A stretch of 64,000 bases of DNA from Petrolisthes cinctipes (GCA_033782935.1 JAWQEG010001229.1:40001-104000); one strand, 5' to 3'. Shown: positions 9,665 through 20,622, numbered from the stretch's first letter. Notes: generated by a model not told the origin, from the letters alone. Translations and numbers: made by a program.

Positions 9665-9816
9665 CACTGGATCAAAAAAGTATCGCGCAGGTGGGGTCCG
9701 ATAGTTCTGTAAATGATCGCTACAGCTCATGATACACAAGCTCGTTTTCAGTAGCCATCGTCTTAGGTGTCAAAATGTTTCACGAGGGAAATGCGCGATA
9801 CTTTTTTGATCGAGTG
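9665..9816. mobile_element. TA-flanked Tc1/mariner-like MITE 2
   Basis: Inverted ends CACTGGATCAAAAAAGTATC and CACTCGATCAAAAAAGTATC, both followed by GCGC, with TA at 9663-9664 and 9817-9818. 152 bp. The left TA is shared with MITE 1. Confidence 0.87.
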
Positions 9817-10686
9817 TACATACTGAATGAAAAATTAATAAAATTGTTATTGTTACAGGAGCAAGGTGAAAATGTACACACTCAGTGAAGCAGCAGTCCC
9901 ACTCTGGTCCCTCTGACTAGAGGAGTTGTAATGAAGTGGTGTCTACAGTCTTCAAATGTACCGTACTATATACAGGTATGTTGAATAGAATCCTTTTCAG
10001 TAAAGTGATAATAAATTGCTTTTAGTAAGTGTAAATCAGAAATAATAGGATAAAGGATAGCACCAGAATATAGAAACTGGGAATGAATGATTTAATTGTA
10101 ATAAGATAATAAGTAATATAAGGTAAAACAAAAATATGTAATGTAAAATAAAACAAAATTAATAGAATTAACATTGGAGCAAGTAGTTATTACTCAAAGG
10201 CAACCTTGTGATGAAGATGGTATGTACTGTAGTTGAGATTTCCACTGTGTAATATCACCATATCGTTCAATCACCATAGTGTGTGGATCTAGTACATTTC
10301 TGGAGTCTAGTCAAACTACAGTAATTCCTTACTTCCCACTGGTGTTATGAGTGTGTTTCACATTTTGTAAGAAATCTGTGTTCAGTAAGCCTTTTGTACA
10401 TTACAAACTCCTATTGATAATGAGGTTTACTGTACAGTACTGTATATGGATTCATAACAATGATATAATACACACCCATAATGGTGGAGAACGATGGATT
10501 ACTGTACCAGTATCGAAAAAATATCCTAGTCCAAGGCCAATCAGTTGTAAGTGCATATCCTACACGATCATTGAGGTAGGAATAGATATGAGAGGAAATG
10601 TACGGAATGTTTATTCATCTTGGTGACAGAATGGTAACATCACAGCTTGTGGATTTAAAAGAAAAGCATATTTTTGGTACACTGAA

Positions 10687-10782
10687 GTGCCTTGATTCCT
10701 CAAAAGTATGCCAGGAAACAGGACCAGATAAACAAATAAAAGTGGCCTGTTACTTGGCATAGTTTGGAGGAATCAGTTGCTC
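10687..10782. mobile_element. Dispersed hairpin element, copy 2
   Basis: Left arm TTGATTCCTCAAAAGTATGC then CAGGAAACAGG; right arm CCTGTTACTTGGCATAG then TTTGGAGGAATCAG. The arms pair over about 35 bases around a loop of about 25 bases. Confidence 0.78.
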
Positions 10783-11028
10783 CAAATTCACAATGCATTT
10801 GCATTAAGTTGAAAAATTTGCCTCTACTGGCAGTTTCATTTGCAAAGGCAAACTCTAATATGTAACAGTTTTTGCTTGAATATGAAAAAGGTTGCAAGTG
10901 TTATGGAAAGGATTGAAGTTAAAGTTTATTGTTGTTAGAAAACCTATTAAGCCAGTGGGAACAGGGAAGTAATAACGTGTTTTTATTGTTACAGATACTG
11001 AAGTGTTTAAAAGTGGTACTGTATATAG

Positions 11029-11077
11029 TTGTTGTTGTTGAAGTTCCTCAATCTGTCTGACTGAGCAGCCCCGAGTG
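11029..11077 (-). mobile_element. 3'-end fragment of the Jockey-like LINE
   Basis: GTTGTTGTTGTTGAAGTTCC, then CTGTCTGACTGAGCAGCCCC, matches the 3' tail of the elements at 11302 and 13580 (AAC-repeat tail on the minus strand). TATATAG-containing DNA occurs on both sides and may be the target duplication. Confidence 0.7.
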
Positions 11078-11301
11078 GTATATAGTGATACTGCACATAC
11101 ACAGGCTGAAGAATTAGCTGAGGCAGCTAGAATTCACTTCTATCTGACTAATGGATTTGCAATAAGATTGAGTCTTCAAATGTAATACTTCATAATTACA
11201 AAGGTATGTTGAGCATAATTCTGTTCAGTAAGGAATAATCAGTTGCTCCTTCTCTGTTACTTGAATGAGATTGATTAAAGTAAGAAAGATGTGAATTAGT
11301 A

Positions 11302-13511
11302 GTTGTTGTCGTTGAAGTTCCAGCTGTCTGGCCAAGCAGCCCCAAGCCAATGAGGAAGGCCATGGCCTGAACTGGGCTTTCCTACAGTGTCCTCAGAGTG
11401 TGTATGTTGTGTTATTGGTGAGTGTGGTTGTGTGCATTGCAGTCTTCCATAATAGAATGGGGTGCTGTCTTGCATCCCAGACAGGCATCTACAATGGCTC
11501 CATCCAGCCTCTATGTCACAAGGGTCGGGTGGTGGCTACCTCACAGCCTGGCCAGGTGGACTCTGTCCTCACGAGGAAGGGAGGATTTAGATTGGTGGAT
11601 GTCAGGAGGTTGTGCAAGCAGCTGAGTGTTGTTCTTGAGTGTTTGGATGGATTGGTGAGTGATTTGAGTAGGGATATGTTTCTGGAGACTGGTTTGTGAT
11701 GGGCAGGGTGTAAGAGATGATGGTATTAGTGTATGGTATCGTGTACTGGGTGTTTTCCTTGACATGTGTGGGTGTTGTGCCACTTAGTGTAGTAGGTGGT
11801 ATGGATTTGTGGAGGCTGCAGCAAGTGTTTGTGTGCCTCTCATGTCAAGGTGGTCATTGATCTTGAGGACTTTGGTTTCATGGTGTAGGTGGTCTGTAGG
11901 TGTGGTGGCTGTGCAGCCTGTGATTATCTTTAGGGCTCTATTTTGTATGGCCTGAAGGGTGTTGAGATGAGTCTCAGTGAGGTATGAGGCCCAGGCAGGA
12001 CTTGCATAATCCATCACTGATCGGATATATTGTTTGTACACTGTGGTTGTGGTATCTTGATGTCCAAATGTTGTGCTGGCAAGTGATTTGAGGGCATTAA
12101 GTCTTTGCATGCATTTGTTTTTGATGATTGCTATATGTTGTTTGCATGATATAGATGTGTTGTATGTTATGCCGAGTATTTTGGGGGATGGTGGTATAGG
12201 TGTGTTGTTTATGGTGAGGTGTGTAGCGGTGTTCAGCGTTGCAGTTGGTAAGAAGGGAGACGGTTGTCTTGGTGGGCACTTTTTTATGTCTGTTTCTGGT
12301 GAACCAAGCATTAAGTGTGTTGAGGTAGGGTTGCAGGATGTGAGTGGCTGTGTCTGCATTTCAGTGTGTACATGCGAGTGTTATGTCGTCTGCGAAGAAA
12401 GCTACGTGTATATGTGGTGTCTGGGGGGTTGGTGTTCATTCATGTATAAATTGCAAAGACTGGGTGACAGTACAGGTCCTTGGGGGACACCGTTGGTAAA
12501 ATTTCTAATGATATATGACTGACATGCAAATGTAACATAGGCTACTCTTCCTCCCAAGGCTGTGGCAGGGGATGGCATCAAATGCTTAGCTGATGTCCAA
12601 TCTGATGAGGAGTGTTATGTGTGGGGGTCTATCTGTGTTGGTGCCATCATAGATTGTTTGTGTGAGGTCAGTGAGAAGAGTGTTGAGTGTAGTGGTCTGA
12701 CACAATGGTTTGAGGATGCAAAAGGAATGTGTGGTGTGATTAGACTAATGAAGCGCTCAGTAACTTTGGAGGGGGTGCAAAGGAGGGTGATGGGACGGTA
12801 AGATGAGGGTAATGTGGGATCTTTTTGGAGTTTGGGGATAGTGATGTTATTTCCGTGTTTCCAGATGTTGGGTATTGTGTTGAGTGAGTGGCAGTTGTTT
12901 GCTATATTAGTACTGTAAGTGCTTGTATGCCTTGTGATCCAAGGTATATGTTACTGATGTTAGGGCCACAGGCAGATAAGTGCTTGAGGTTGTGAATGAT
13001 GTGATTTGTCTGACGGTTTGTGAATGGTGCATAGTTTGACTCTGTGGGGAAATGTCTCTTACGTCTGATAACTAGTCGGTCTTCAGGGTGAAAGTGACTT
13101 ACATGAAAGAAATGTTGGATAAGGGTGTTTGCTTGTTGTGTCTGTTGTTATGATAGTTGCATGTGATTGTGTAGTGTTGCTGTTGGACAGTGTGATGCTG
13201 TTTAAAGTTTTGTAGAGTTTGCTGGTGTTTGTTTTGTGATCCAGTGTTTTGACAAACCTTTGCCAGTTTAGTGTTTTCTGTTCTTTAATTTTGTTGTTTA
13301 TTTGTGTATTTAGTGCTTGTTGTTGGTGAACAATGTGTTTTGTGAGAGGAGTTGGGGATGGGTGTGTCGCACTGTCTGATGAGGCCTTGAATTTCTGGTG
13401 TAAAATTGGGGTTGTGTTATTTTTTGTTGCCTCAACAGATGTGTTGTTTGTCTGCATTTTGTATAATTGTATTGAATTTTTGTACAGTAGTGTTGATGTT
13501 TGTGATGGATG
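11302..13511 (-). pseudogene. Old Jockey-like LINE (element A), 3' part, frameshifted
   Basis: Minus-strand remnant collinear with the better copy at 13580-17343. Recognisable pieces are NGVPQG and FFADDITLAC (polymerase site), YNTSISCKQHI, MDYASPAWAS and RALKIITGCTA. Reading frames break many times (for example near 11784, 12359 and 13083), so it is dead. It continues at 17488 after the nested insertion. Non-LTR retrotransposon proteins copy their own RNA at nicked chromosomal DNA. Confidence 0.9.
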
Positions 13512-13593
13512 TACACACAACAAAAAAAACTATGGTTACACCCTCTGTGCGATACAAAATTACACCACGAATGAAGGTTGTTGTTGAAGTTCC

Positions 13594-15640
13594 TCAAGCT
13601 GTCTGGCCGAGCAGCCCTGAGCTCCTGAGGAAGGCCATTGCCTGAACCGGGCTTTCCCACAATGTCCTCAGAGAGTGTATGTTGTGTTGTTGGCGAGTGT
13701 GGTTGCGTGCGTTGCAGTCTTCAATAATGTGTTTAATAGAATGGGGTGCTGTGTTGCATCCTGGACAGGCATCCGCAATGGCTCCATCCAGCCTCTTCTG
13801 ATATGTCAGAAGGGCCGGGTGGTGGCCACACCGCAGCCTGGCTAGGTGGACTCTGTCCTCACGGGGAAGGGAGGATTCGGATGGGTGGATGTCAGGAGGT
13901 CGTGCATGCAACTGGGTGTTGTTTTTGAGTGTTTGGATGGATTGGTGAGTGATTTGAGTATGGGTGTGTTTCTGGAGATTGGTTTGGGGTGGGCAGGGTG
14001 TAAGAGATGATAGTATTTGTGTATGGTGTCGTGTACTGGGTGTTGTTTTGATGTTCCTTGGCATGTGTGGGTGTTGTGGGTTTGTGGAGGCTGCAGCAAG
14101 TGTTTGTGTGCCTCTCATGTCAAAATGGTCCTTGATTTTGAGGACTTTGGTTTCATAGTGTAGGTGGTCTGTAGGTGTGGTAGCTGTGCAGTCTGTGATT
14201 GTCTTTAGGGCTCTGTTCTGTATGGTTTGAAGAGTGTTGTGATGAGTCTCAGCGAAGTTTGAAGCCCAGGCAGGGCTTGCATAATCCATCACTGATCGAA
14301 TATATTGTTTGTATACTGTGGTTGTGGTTTCTTTGTTGTGTCCGAATGTTGTGCTGGCAAGTGATCTGAGGGCTTTAAGTCTTTGCATGCATTTGTTTTT
14401 GATGGCCGTAATATGTTGTTTGAATGTCATGGATGTATTGTATGTTATGCCAAGTATTTTGGGTGTGTGTGTGTGTGGTATAGGTGTGTTGTTTATGGCG
14501 AGGTGTGGTGTGTAGCGGTGTTCTGCGTTCCAGTTGGTGAGAAGGGTGACAGTTGACTTGGTGGGTGCTATTTTAAGTCTGTTTGTGGTGAACCAGGCAT
14601 TAAGTGTGTTGAGGTAGGGTTGGAGGATGAGAGTGGCTGTGTCTGCGTTTCTGTGTGTACATGTGAGTGTTATGTCGTCTGCGTAGGAGGCTATGTGTAT
14701 TTGTGGTGCCTGGGGTGTTGGTATGTCGTGCATGTATAAGTTGAAAAGGCTGGGTGAGAGTACAGAACCTTGGGGGACACCATTAGTGAAATTTTTAATG
14801 TTAGATGACTGACCAGCAAATCTAACATGGGCTACTCTTCCTCCCAAGAAGTTGGCCAGCCATCTTTTGGTGTTATTATGCATGTTTGTGTTGTATATTT
14901 TGTTTGTGAGGTTGTGGCGGGGGATGGCATCAAATGCTTTATTAATGTCCAATGTAACTAAGAGTGTTCTGTGTGGGGGTCTATCTGAATTGATGCCATC
15001 AAAAAATCTTTGTGTGAGGTCTGTAAGAAGGGTGTTTGTTGAGTGTAGTGGTCTGAAGCCATGTTGTGAAGATGCAAGGGGGGTGTGTGGTGTGATTAGT
15101 TTAATGATGAGGCGCTCAGTGATTTTGGAGGGGGTACAGAGGAGGGTGATGGGACGGTGTGATGAGGGTAGTGTGGGGTCTTTGTTTGGTTTGGGGATGG
15201 TGATGATGTTTCCGTGTTTCCAGGTGTTGGGTAATGTGTTGTGTGAGTAGTTGTAGTTTGCTATGTTAGTGAGTGCTTGTATGCCTTGTGGTCCAAGGTG
15301 TTTAAGGTGTATGTTACTGATGTTGTCTGGACCACAGGCAGGTGAGTGTTTTATGTTGTGAATGATGTGATTTGTCTGATGATTTGTGAATGGTGTATAG
15401 TCTACGTCAGTGGGGAAACGTCTCTTAGTCTAATGATTTGTCTGTCTTCAGGGTGAGGGTGAAGGTGGCTGACATGAGAAAAATGTTGGATGAGTGTGTT
15501 TGCTTGTTGTTTGTTAGAGGGTATAGTGTCTGTTGTTGTGATGGCTGCATGTGATTGTGTAGTGTTGCTGTTGGACAGTGTGATGCTGTTTAGTGTCTTG
15601 TAGAGTTTGCTGGTGGAGTGTACTGACAAAACTTTGCCAG
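13594..15640 (-). CDS. LINE B reverse transcriptase and C-terminal region
   Basis: Polymerase blocks in order: SHRPITLLCTPSKITERLI, QHGFRPLHST, LDINKAFDAIP, NGVPQGSVLSPSLFN, SYADDITLTC (catalytic YADD), LGITYNTSMTF, SVMDYASPAWAS. The C-terminus has CPGC, then HIIEDC and a basic tail ending SSGLLGQTA, typical of Jockey-like elements. The frame is open from about 15400 to 13594, about 600 codons, with no in-frame ATG at its 5' edge because it is part of a longer polyprotein. Function: copying LINE RNA into DNA at the insertion site. Confidence 0.88.
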
Positions 15641-15979
15641 TTAAGTGTTTTTTGTTCTTTAATTTTGTTGTTTATTTGTGTGTTTAGTGCTTGTATTTGG
15701 TTTATTGTGTGTTGTGTAAGAGGAGTTGGGGATGTGTGTTTAATTAAGTGTGTCACGTTGTCTGATGAGGTCTTGAATTTCTGTTGTAAAGTTGGGGTTG
15801 TGTTTTCTTCTGTTACCTCTAGGGATGTACTGCTTGTCTGCGTTTTGTATAATTGTGTTGAATTTTTGAACAGCTGTGTTGATGTTTGTGATGGGTGTAC
15901 TGTTCAGTGTTTCGAAGTGTTGTTCTGTTTCAATAGTGAAGGCTTCCCAGTTGGCACTTTTGTAATTTGTGTCTGTGGC

Positions 15980-16731
15980 CAACTGGGGTGATTCTTGTTT
16001 TAGTGGTGATTATGATTGTAAGGTGGTCAGAGCCGAGGGTTCTGACCACCCTCCATGATGTTCTGGGGGCGAGGTTGGGAGAGCAAAAGGATATGTCCGA
16101 GAGGATGGCTGGAAGAGGGCTTGGTGAGGGATATGAGTGTGTTGATGTGGGTTGTTTAATGAAATGAGGCAGTCAGTTTGTGTAAGGATTTCAAGCACTC
16201 TGTCTGTGTCTGGATTGTTGACATACCAGGCCGACGTCTTGGCGTTGAAATCACCACCCAGGATGAGGTCAGGTTGGTTGGTGATCAGATGGAGCTGGGG
16301 GGAGAAGTTTTGGGGAACTTTTGGGCTGGTTTGAGGGGGGATGTATAAATTAACTATTGTAATATTGGATGATTTCCCAGTGCGGACTTTGATGCTTTGA
16401 ATTTCTGTGGTGGTGTCGTGGTGAGGGAGGTGGGATTTGAATTACGCACTGGTTACTATATAATTAAGGGATTTATGGACTAAGGTGATGAGTCCACCGC
16501 CATTGCCGTTGGCCCGGTCCTGTCTGATGGTGGTGAAATTGGTGAATGTAGGTGTTTTGTTTGTGTTGCGTAGTTTTGTTTCTTTTTGTTTTTTGTTTTT
16601 TGTAAGATGGCAATGTGTATATTATGTTGTATGATGAAGTGTGAGAGTTCTTGTTTTTTGGTGTTTGTGCCATCTATGTTTAGTTGAAGTATGTTAATGT
16701 TGTGCGTGCGGTGTGTTAGGTGCTGCTGCAT
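15980..16731 (-). pseudogene. LINE B AP-type endonuclease, frameshifted
   Basis: Starts INILQLNIDGTNTKKQELSH and IAILQKTK; the Lys replaces the metal-binding Glu of the usual ILQETK. A frameshift follows near 16490, after which GNGGGLITLVHKSLNYIV continues in a different frame. Further breaks follow up to 15980. The enzyme would nick target DNA; this copy cannot be active as it stands. Confidence 0.78.
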
Positions 16732-17343
16732 GGGGGAGAGGAGAGTGTGGGGGGGAAGGAGGTGGAGGTGTTGTTGGTGTTGGAAGTAAGGGTGATGGAG
16801 GTGGGAATGTTGGTAAGGGTGATGGAGGTGGGAATGTTGGTAAGGGTGATGGAGGTGGGAGTGATGGAGAGGGTGGTGGAGGTGGGAGTGATGGAGAGGG
16901 TGGTGGAGGTGGGAGTGATGGAAGAGGTGAGGGACATGTGGAACAGGTCCATGTGTTTGTGTAGTGTTTCATGGATGCTAATGTTGTACATAAGTGGGTC
17001 CAGTTCTTACAAGAGTTGCATTGAACTGAACCCTTTATCTGCCTACTTGATGTGATGGGTTTAGAGCATGTCGGACATGTGTATTTGTTTGTGGATCCAG
17101 GATTGCTTTCAATGTCTCCCGCTAGAAGAAGCCGAGAAATGACAGCAGGAGATTCATTCCTCGGTGATGAAAAAATGTGTAGTTGTGTGTGGTATTGCCC
17201 GGGTGACCGAAGTCGTTCCCAGGGACTCGCGCCCCCTGGTGGGGGGCGGGGGGATGTTGTGACGGTTTGGCCCCCATAGCTTCTTTCCTTGGGAGCCTTG
17301 GGGGTTGGTCCCAAGACATAGACGCCGCCACTCCAGGACCTAT
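16694..17343 (-). pseudogene. LINE B N-terminal module: 2A-like motif, PHD-like zinc finger, Pro/Ser linker
   Basis: In order: RLLLAGDIESNPGS (2A-like, final Pro replaced by Ser), then CPTC, VQCNSCKNWTHLC and WTCSTC (a CxxC, CxxC, WxHxxC, CxxC arrangement like a PHD finger), then about 70 residues of PPPSPSL/PLPTFPPP repeats. The open frame has no in-element ATG upstream. It overlaps the endonuclease frame by about 35 bases in another phase. Likely role: nucleic-acid or chromatin binding, from related LINEs. Confidence 0.72.
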
Positions 17344-17487
17344 GAATGAAGGTTTTTGATAACAGCCTTCTCACATTGGTATCCCTGCGTATGTATGTTG
17401 CAGCCGCATCTGTTATCAAAAACCTTCATTCGTGGTGTCATTTTGTATCGAGCAGAGGGTGTAACCATAGTTTTTTTGTTGTGTGTA

Positions 17488-17585
17488 CTGTTCAGTGTTT
17501 CAAATTGTTGTTCTGTTTGCTTCCCAGTTGGCTCTTTTGTAGTTATTGTATGTGTCTGCAGCCCCCTTGGTGGGGGCCCCCCATA
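17488..17585 (-). pseudogene. Element A continuation past the nested insertion
   Basis: CTGTTCAGTGTTTC onwards matches 15898-15980 of element B, then jumps at about 17563 to sequence like the B leader (GCCCCCCATAGCTT). Element A therefore lost most of its endonuclease region before or after the MITE inserted. Confidence 0.75.
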
Positions 17586-17589
17586 GCTT

Positions 17590-18185
17590 TCTTGTAAGGT
17601 AGGGCCTGAACTAGTAATAATGTCAGAGTAATATATATAGAATTAATTCTCTGAAAGTAATATAAAGTAAGTTTTGGAGGTGAAGAGTTTATTGTATCAT
17701 TTTGATTTACATTGGAGCTATTCTTCTAAACAGTTTTTGAATTCAAATAGAATTCATATTAAGATTTGGAATGGAAAATGACAAAAATTATTAAGTTATA
17801 AGAATCTTGTAAAGTAAGGTTTTGCTTGTATTGTGCATGGCAAGTCTGAATTGAACAAGTTGCAATAACTCGAATTAAATGTTTTATTAAAGAGGTTATA
17901 TATCTGTTAATTCTAAGTGAATTTGCAAAGGCTAAATGAACAAGAAAGCACTTAAAGTAATTGTCACTCAAGAATCTCTTCCAACTGAAAGTACAGTGTA
18001 ACATTAATATGAGACATGTTGTTAGTGTTGAAATCTGAAATTTAATTGGCTAGAATTTGTTTATTTTATAAAACGGGAGGTGAAGCTAAAGGGGGGAGGC
18101 GGTATGGGGGGTTAGCTTTAGCTTCCCCCACATATAGGTTTTAGAAATTGTATATATCTCGAGTTTTTAACATATTTTAACGTCG
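17590..18185. other. Intergenic, nothing recognised
   Basis: A/T-rich unique DNA. A short inverted pair GAAGCTAAAGGGGG / TAGCTTTAGCTTCCCCC lies at 18073-18127. Confidence 0.5.
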
Positions 18186-18188
18186 TTT

Positions 18189-18722
18189 GTGACCCTTTTT
18201 TTAATGCTGATGGCCAGTATCCCTCAGGGAATGAGCGCTGCATTGACCTTGCCAGCCATCAGCGGCCCCCCAGTGAGGGAGTGGACAGATATGGCTGCTG
18301 GAGAGGGGAGTGGGGGGGAAAGTGGGTGTATGAAAGTGGTAACTGTGAATGAAAATGGTATAGTTGATAGGACAAAGAGGCAAGAGATAGTTGAAAGTTT
18401 TAAGAATGGAGGAGTGGATATGATGGGAGTTACGGAGACACACATGAAATGATGGAGTGGAGGAGTGTGAGGCTGGAGGAGGGGGGTGTAGTTTGCACAG
18501 GAATGGATGAGAAGTGTAAAGGAAGAGGGAGGGGTGTGCAAGGGAGTAGATGGACATTGATGGTGTGGGTATGGATGACAGGGAAGAATGGATTGTTGAA
18601 GTATGCATGGGTGTGTGCATAAGGAGGGGGTGTTGGAACAGGGAAAACTGGAGACACTTCTGCCATGGCCACCCCTTGGGGGGGAGTTCCCTGAGGGAAT
18701 GAGGCTATAGACAGATAGAATT
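18189..18722 (+). pseudogene. RTE-like LINE, internally deleted copy (5' end fused to 3' end)
   Basis: The 5' part encodes KVVTVNENGIVDRTKRQEI and GVDMMGVTETHMK, the start of an AP-type endonuclease including the metal-binding Glu of ETH. After about 18600 it switches to the terminal sequence CTGGAGACACTTCTGCC with AGTTCCCTGAGGGAA, matching the 3' end of the copy at 23405-23480. About 2.5-3 kb of polymerase is missing. Confidence 0.8.
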
Positions 18723-18781
18723 TGTACACTTGGTAATATTGTATAGACTGAGTAACTGTTAATGTAATTGTTGTGTTTCAG

Positions 18782-18935
18782 GTAGTGGAGGACTAAGAGT
18801 GAGGACAATGGTGTAGTGGTCTGGATGCACCAATGCACACCATCTAATGTGGAGGGTTCACCAGTGGTCCTCCAGCTGACAGCACTGGTGTGTGGGGTTC
18901 CCTCCCTGATGGCAGTCTTAGAGGGGGAAGTATAA
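18782..18935 (+). CDS. Candidate terminal exon, unrecognised
   Basis: After acceptor TTGTGTTTCAG an open frame of 49 codons reads WRTKSEDNGVVVWMHQ, then SPVVLQLTALVCGVPSL and AVLEGEV, and stops at 18933-18935. AATAAAG follows near 19113. The frame starts just after an in-frame TAG, so it needs the tandem acceptor CAGGTAG. No family recognised; it could be chance. Confidence 0.2.
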
Positions 18936-19452
18936 CCCTGTCAGTTCCTAAAGGAGCCTTAAGTGCCCCCTTGTTGCTCCTTCTGGGGCACGATGGGTGG
19001 CTCATGGGTGTCCTGGGAGGAACAGAAAGGGTACTTGTATTGATGTAGCATGTCACTACTTAAAATATCTGTATCTGCTGTGGATTATCTCTGGACACTA
19101 TTTGAATTAAAAAAATAAAGATTGTTGCACTGACTGTACTGTTTCATGCAAAACCTGGATGCAAGAATTATATATTACAAGGGTGAATAAAATTACTTAC
19201 AGCTAGATTAATATAATTGTAATGAACTTATATACACTATATCTACATAATATAGTACACTATCTAGTCCAATTAAATAAACATATAACTAACTACTCTT
19301 CTAACTCTTAAATTTAACCTGATCAAAATACACAAATCACCTCATCTCAAGCTTATTGTCCCCACCTGTGAAATAACAACAGTGAAAGCGGTCCAAAATC
19401 ATGTCCAACTTGGTTTGAGATGCCTGGAAACATTGCGATCGTAAGAGCATAA
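18936..19452. other. Intergenic, possible 3' UTR then unique DNA
   Basis: No coding sequence found. AAAAAATAAAG near 19110 could be a polyadenylation signal on the plus strand. Confidence 0.35.
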
Positions 19453-19640
19453 AGCCCCTTCCACACGAAAGGCAAACAAGACAGAGGGCACGGACAACTG
19501 AGTGGTATTCTCTTGCATTTTACCAGTGTTATCATATCAAACAGTCCTCGGTACCCATTGGCCACTTGTGCTCGACACCTACCTGCAAAATTGGTAACAG
19601 TGTCTGCCCGACGTCTTTTGCCTCACGTGTGGAAGGGGCT
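19453..19640. mobile_element. PIF/Harbinger-type MITE, 188 bp
   Basis: Inverted ends AGCCCCTTCCACACG on both sides, flanked by TAA at 19450-19452 and 19641-19643. A 3-bp TWA target site and these ends fit PIF/Harbinger. No coding capacity. Confidence 0.82.
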
Positions 19641-19643
19641 TAA

Positions 19644-20619
19644 GAAGTAACAGTAGAATTAAACGGGAAAGATTGATGGAGATAATGTTCCACTCTACCT
19701 CCATTCATCTTTCACACTTACTACAACTAAGCATCTCAAACTGGACATAATTTTGGACCTCTCCCTCATTTTATCTCAAGGCAAGTATATTAAGTGAGCT
19801 TTCAGCCCAGAAAACAAAACTGGCTATTAATCTACAATTCACTGACCTGTTATACAATAATTGTGTTGAGAGCAGTGTGTGTGTGTGTGTGTTATCCTCT
19901 TGGTACATCTTTTGGTTTGCTGACACCAACAACTGCAAAACACAATACAATAAGTAACTTAACTTACATAACATTTTTCATATAATAAAGGCTCAGGATA
20001 TTACAAGAGTGACTAGGTAAAGATTAACAAAAGAATTACTAAAATCTTTATAGGACCAAACTTTAACACCAACAGAAAAGGAAGCACCAAGAGAGGAGGG
20101 ATAGTATGCACAGAAGGAACAGCAAGCATGAAGGAAATGAGGGATAGTTGAATAGAGGAAAGGGACTACCTGGGGTCCAAAGGGGTGCAAGAGTACTAAA
20201 AGTGTGTATATAAGTACCACCGAACCCTACAAACTAAATAAGTACCTGTACCTGAGTAATGAATATCTAAAAGAGCCTAACATTACACAAAAAATATTTT
20301 AATAATAATAACCAAAACTGAAATATAAAGAAAAAAAAAACTAGACTAGGCCTGGAAGACCCTGTAGCACAAGGGAGAAGAAGGCACAGCAAATATAAAA
20401 GAAATAGAAGGAAAGGAGAAACAGTGGAAGAGGAAGGACAGTACCAGTAAGCAAGGGAGAGAAAGTAGATACGGTACATATATAGTAGAAGTAAGCCTCT
20501 CAAATCCTCAGTTGTTTGCCAGAAGACTGTTTGGATGTGGATTAAATTTGGGATACACGGAGTAATTTGGGAGGTAGGTAATCTTGTTAGTTACTAAACA
20601 TTAATAAACTGTACTTATA
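19644..20619. other. Intergenic, nothing recognised
   Basis: Contains a short TG run (19876-19893). Two A/G-rich stretches (20080-20170 and 20330-20470) look alike at low identity. No gene seen. Confidence 0.45.
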
Positions 20620-20622
20620 ATA

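Larger units (their letters stand above)
9845..11260. repeat. Diverged local duplication (units near 9845-10030 and 10985-11260)
   Basis: Both units start TTATTGTTACAG and end GTCTTCAAATGTA, then GGTATGTTGA and CTNTTCAGTAA. The second reads AEELAEAARIHFYLTNGFAI in one plus-strand frame before a stop, so they may be remnants of a duplicated exon; this is weak. Between them lie unique DNA and a hairpin element. Confidence 0.4.
13580..17343 (-). mobile_element. Near full-length Jockey-like LINE (element B)
   Basis: 3764 bp on the minus strand, bounded by an 11-bp target duplication GAATGAAGGTT (13569-13579 and 17344-17354). The 3' end is an AAC repeat. Order from its 5' end: short GC-rich leader, 2A-like motif and zinc finger, proline-rich linker, AP-type endonuclease, reverse transcriptase, C-terminal Cys/His region. 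The endonuclease has several frameshifts, so this copy is probably inactive, but the reverse transcriptase is open over most of its length. Confidence 0.93.
13514..17485. mobile_element. TA-flanked MITE (13514-13579 plus 17355-17485) split by LINE element B
   Basis: Ends CACACAACAAAAAAAAC and, reversed, CACACAACAAAAAAAC; inverted similarity runs about 85 bases to TTTTTGATAACAG. Target TA lies at 13512-13513 and 17486-17487; the uninterrupted homologous site in element B reads GGTGTACTG. Without the LINE the MITE is 197 bp. Tc1/mariner-type target site; no coding capacity. Confidence 0.87.

Noticed and set aside
16443..16460. ATTACGCACTGGTTAC shared between LINE B and the U4-like region at 32158
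   Set aside because: One shared 16-mer is about what chance gives in a 64-kb self comparison; flanks do not match.
16720..17055. Plus-strand frames rich in Gly, Glu and Val (GGG repeats) opposite LINE B
   Set aside because: Antisense shadow of the Pro/Ser linker of the LINE protein.
18201..18838. Minus-strand frames up to 204 codons rich in Pro, Ser and His
   Set aside because: Antisense of the RTE-like LINE fragment.
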